From Rhodospirillaceae bacterium (GTDB lineage: Bacteria; Pseudomonadota; Gammaproteobacteria; Steroidobacterales; Rariloculaceae), in the NCBI GenBank assembly GCA_002718345.1, contig PBDA01000023.1:18321-82320 (forward strand): 64,000 nt of DNA. Direction: 5' to 3'. Positions 63,566-64,000 of this stretch are shown one piece after another. The notes beneath the pieces were generated by a model. The model saw nothing but the letters and a program-made list of their open reading frames with translations. It was not told the origin of the DNA and did not search any database. Made by a program: the position numbers and the translations under genes. The stretch's first letter is position 1; each line of letters opens with the position of its first letter.

Positions 63566-64000
63566 CTAAACCTTAGGGTTTTGGTTCTTTTGGGTTAATA
63601 AACCCTTGTCTAAGTGAACTTCTCGAGATGCCTTTAATGCCACTCGCGGATCATGGGTCACCATAACAATGGTCTTAGCAAATTCCTGATTAAGTTGGGT
63701 GAGAAGATTAAGCACCTCATCTGCACTCGCAGCATCAAGGTCGCCTGTTGGCTCATCTGCCAATATCAGCTTTGGATCAGTTACCACAGCACGTGCAATT
63801 GCTACTCTCTGTTCCTGTCCCCCCGATAATTGTCGAGGGTAATGATGCATTCGATCCTTAAGCCCTACCAATTGTAAAGCCACTTCCACCTTACGCTTTC
63901 TCTGGTTCTTTGTAAGATTTGTTAGCGTTAGGGGCAATTCAATATTTTCAAAGGCCGTAAGAACAGGTATGAGATGGTAAAACTGAAAAACAAAACCAAT
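63566..64000 (-). CDS. ABC transporter ATPase (MacB/LolD-like), partial
   Basis: The frame is open to the window edge, so only the C-terminal 144 residues are seen; the ATG at 63937 is internal. [22 protein letters not shown] at the edge is the Q-loop, [15 protein letters not shown] the signature, [12 protein letters not shown]alker B and [10 protein letters not shown] the H-loop. LolD/MacB-type sequence. It powers the two permeases encoded immediately downstream. The Walker A lies beyond base 64000. Confidence 0.92.
   Translation of the reverse strand: MGFVFQFYHLIPVLTAFENIELPLTLTNLTKNQRKRKVEVALQLVGLKDRMHHYPRQLSGGQEQRVAIARAVVTDPKLILADEPTGDLDAASADEVLNLLTQLNQEFAKTIVMVTHDPRVALKASREVHLDKGLLTQKNQNPKV

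Noticed and set aside
1..64000. Mobile elements, CRISPR arrays, tRNA or rRNA genes
   Set aside because: No transposase or integrase motif, no regular direct repeats and no tRNA-like cloverleaf was noticed on reading; a tRNAscan/ISfinder run would settle it.

Overview
The window reads as a chromosomal stretch of a Gram-negative marine-type bacterium, probably a gammaproteobacterium with moderately low G+C. The reasons are the lipobox and Tat leader sequences, TRAP and TctABC transporters, a Fur box before feoA, an APH-like kinase/acyl-CoA dehydrogenase pair, a VC_2705-type sodium symporter with its DUF4212 partner, and AGGAG-type ribosome binding sites. The taxonomic call is inference. I see no rRNA, tRNA, CRISPR array, insertion sequence or phage gene, and no recognisable transcription regulator.

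Layout. 1-12170: YceI-like end fragment, secreted amidohydrolase, ABM protein, HIBADH-like dehydrogenase, a complete TRAP system (dctPQM-1), a resorcylate-decarboxylase-like amidohydrolase, an NHL propeller, a cyclase-family hydrolase and an orphan molybdenum hydroxylase large subunit. 12210-19406: a minus-strand tctB-tctA-Gfo/Idh operon without tctC, divergent from a plus-strand operon of an M24-like protein with a changed metal site, a two-domain PEP-synthase-like phosphotransferase and a D-2-hydroxyacid dehydrogenase. 19445-28936: two minus-strand transport units, tctB-tctA-tctC (plus a PQQ sugar dehydrogenase) and dctP-Gfo/Idh-dctQ-dctM (TRAP-2), with another Gfo/Idh gene between them. 29005-45643: a mixed catabolic region with an LVIVD lipoprotein, SDRs, a 4-hydroxyacyl-CoA-type kinase and acyl-CoA dehydrogenase, an amidohydrolase, a PepSY-TM protein, an amidase, an orphan TRAP binding protein, an arylsulfotransferase-like protein, a DUF6152 protein, a HisD/HpsN-like dehydrogenase and a double-ABM protein.

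45700-46340 holds a Fur box, an intact feoA and only a decayed C-terminal stump of feoB. 47458-49481 encodes a two-part sodium:solute symporter. It is followed by a 436-bp AT-rich gap with three DnaA-box matches. 49918-64000 holds a DUF1080 lipoprotein, a cysteine-dioxygenase-like cupin, an AI-2E-type exporter that seems to lack a normal start codon, a sat/cysC sulfate activation pair next to a malonyl-CoA:ACP transacylase-like gene and an M20 amidohydrolase, an Atg22-like MFS transporter with a hydroxyacid dehydrogenase, a metallo-beta-lactamase-fold hydrolase, another orphan TRAP binding protein and a MacB/LolCDE-like ABC transporter running off the right edge.

How it fits together: the dominant theme is uptake and oxidation of small organic acids or polyols. 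Four binding-protein-dependent transport systems are interleaved with three Gfo/Idh/MocA dehydrogenases and a large set of hydrolases, several of them secreted. The points most worth following are the 15.8-19.4 kb operon, the feoB deletion behind a retained Fur box, the DnaA-box cluster, and the sulfate-activation genes beside a malonyl transacylase.
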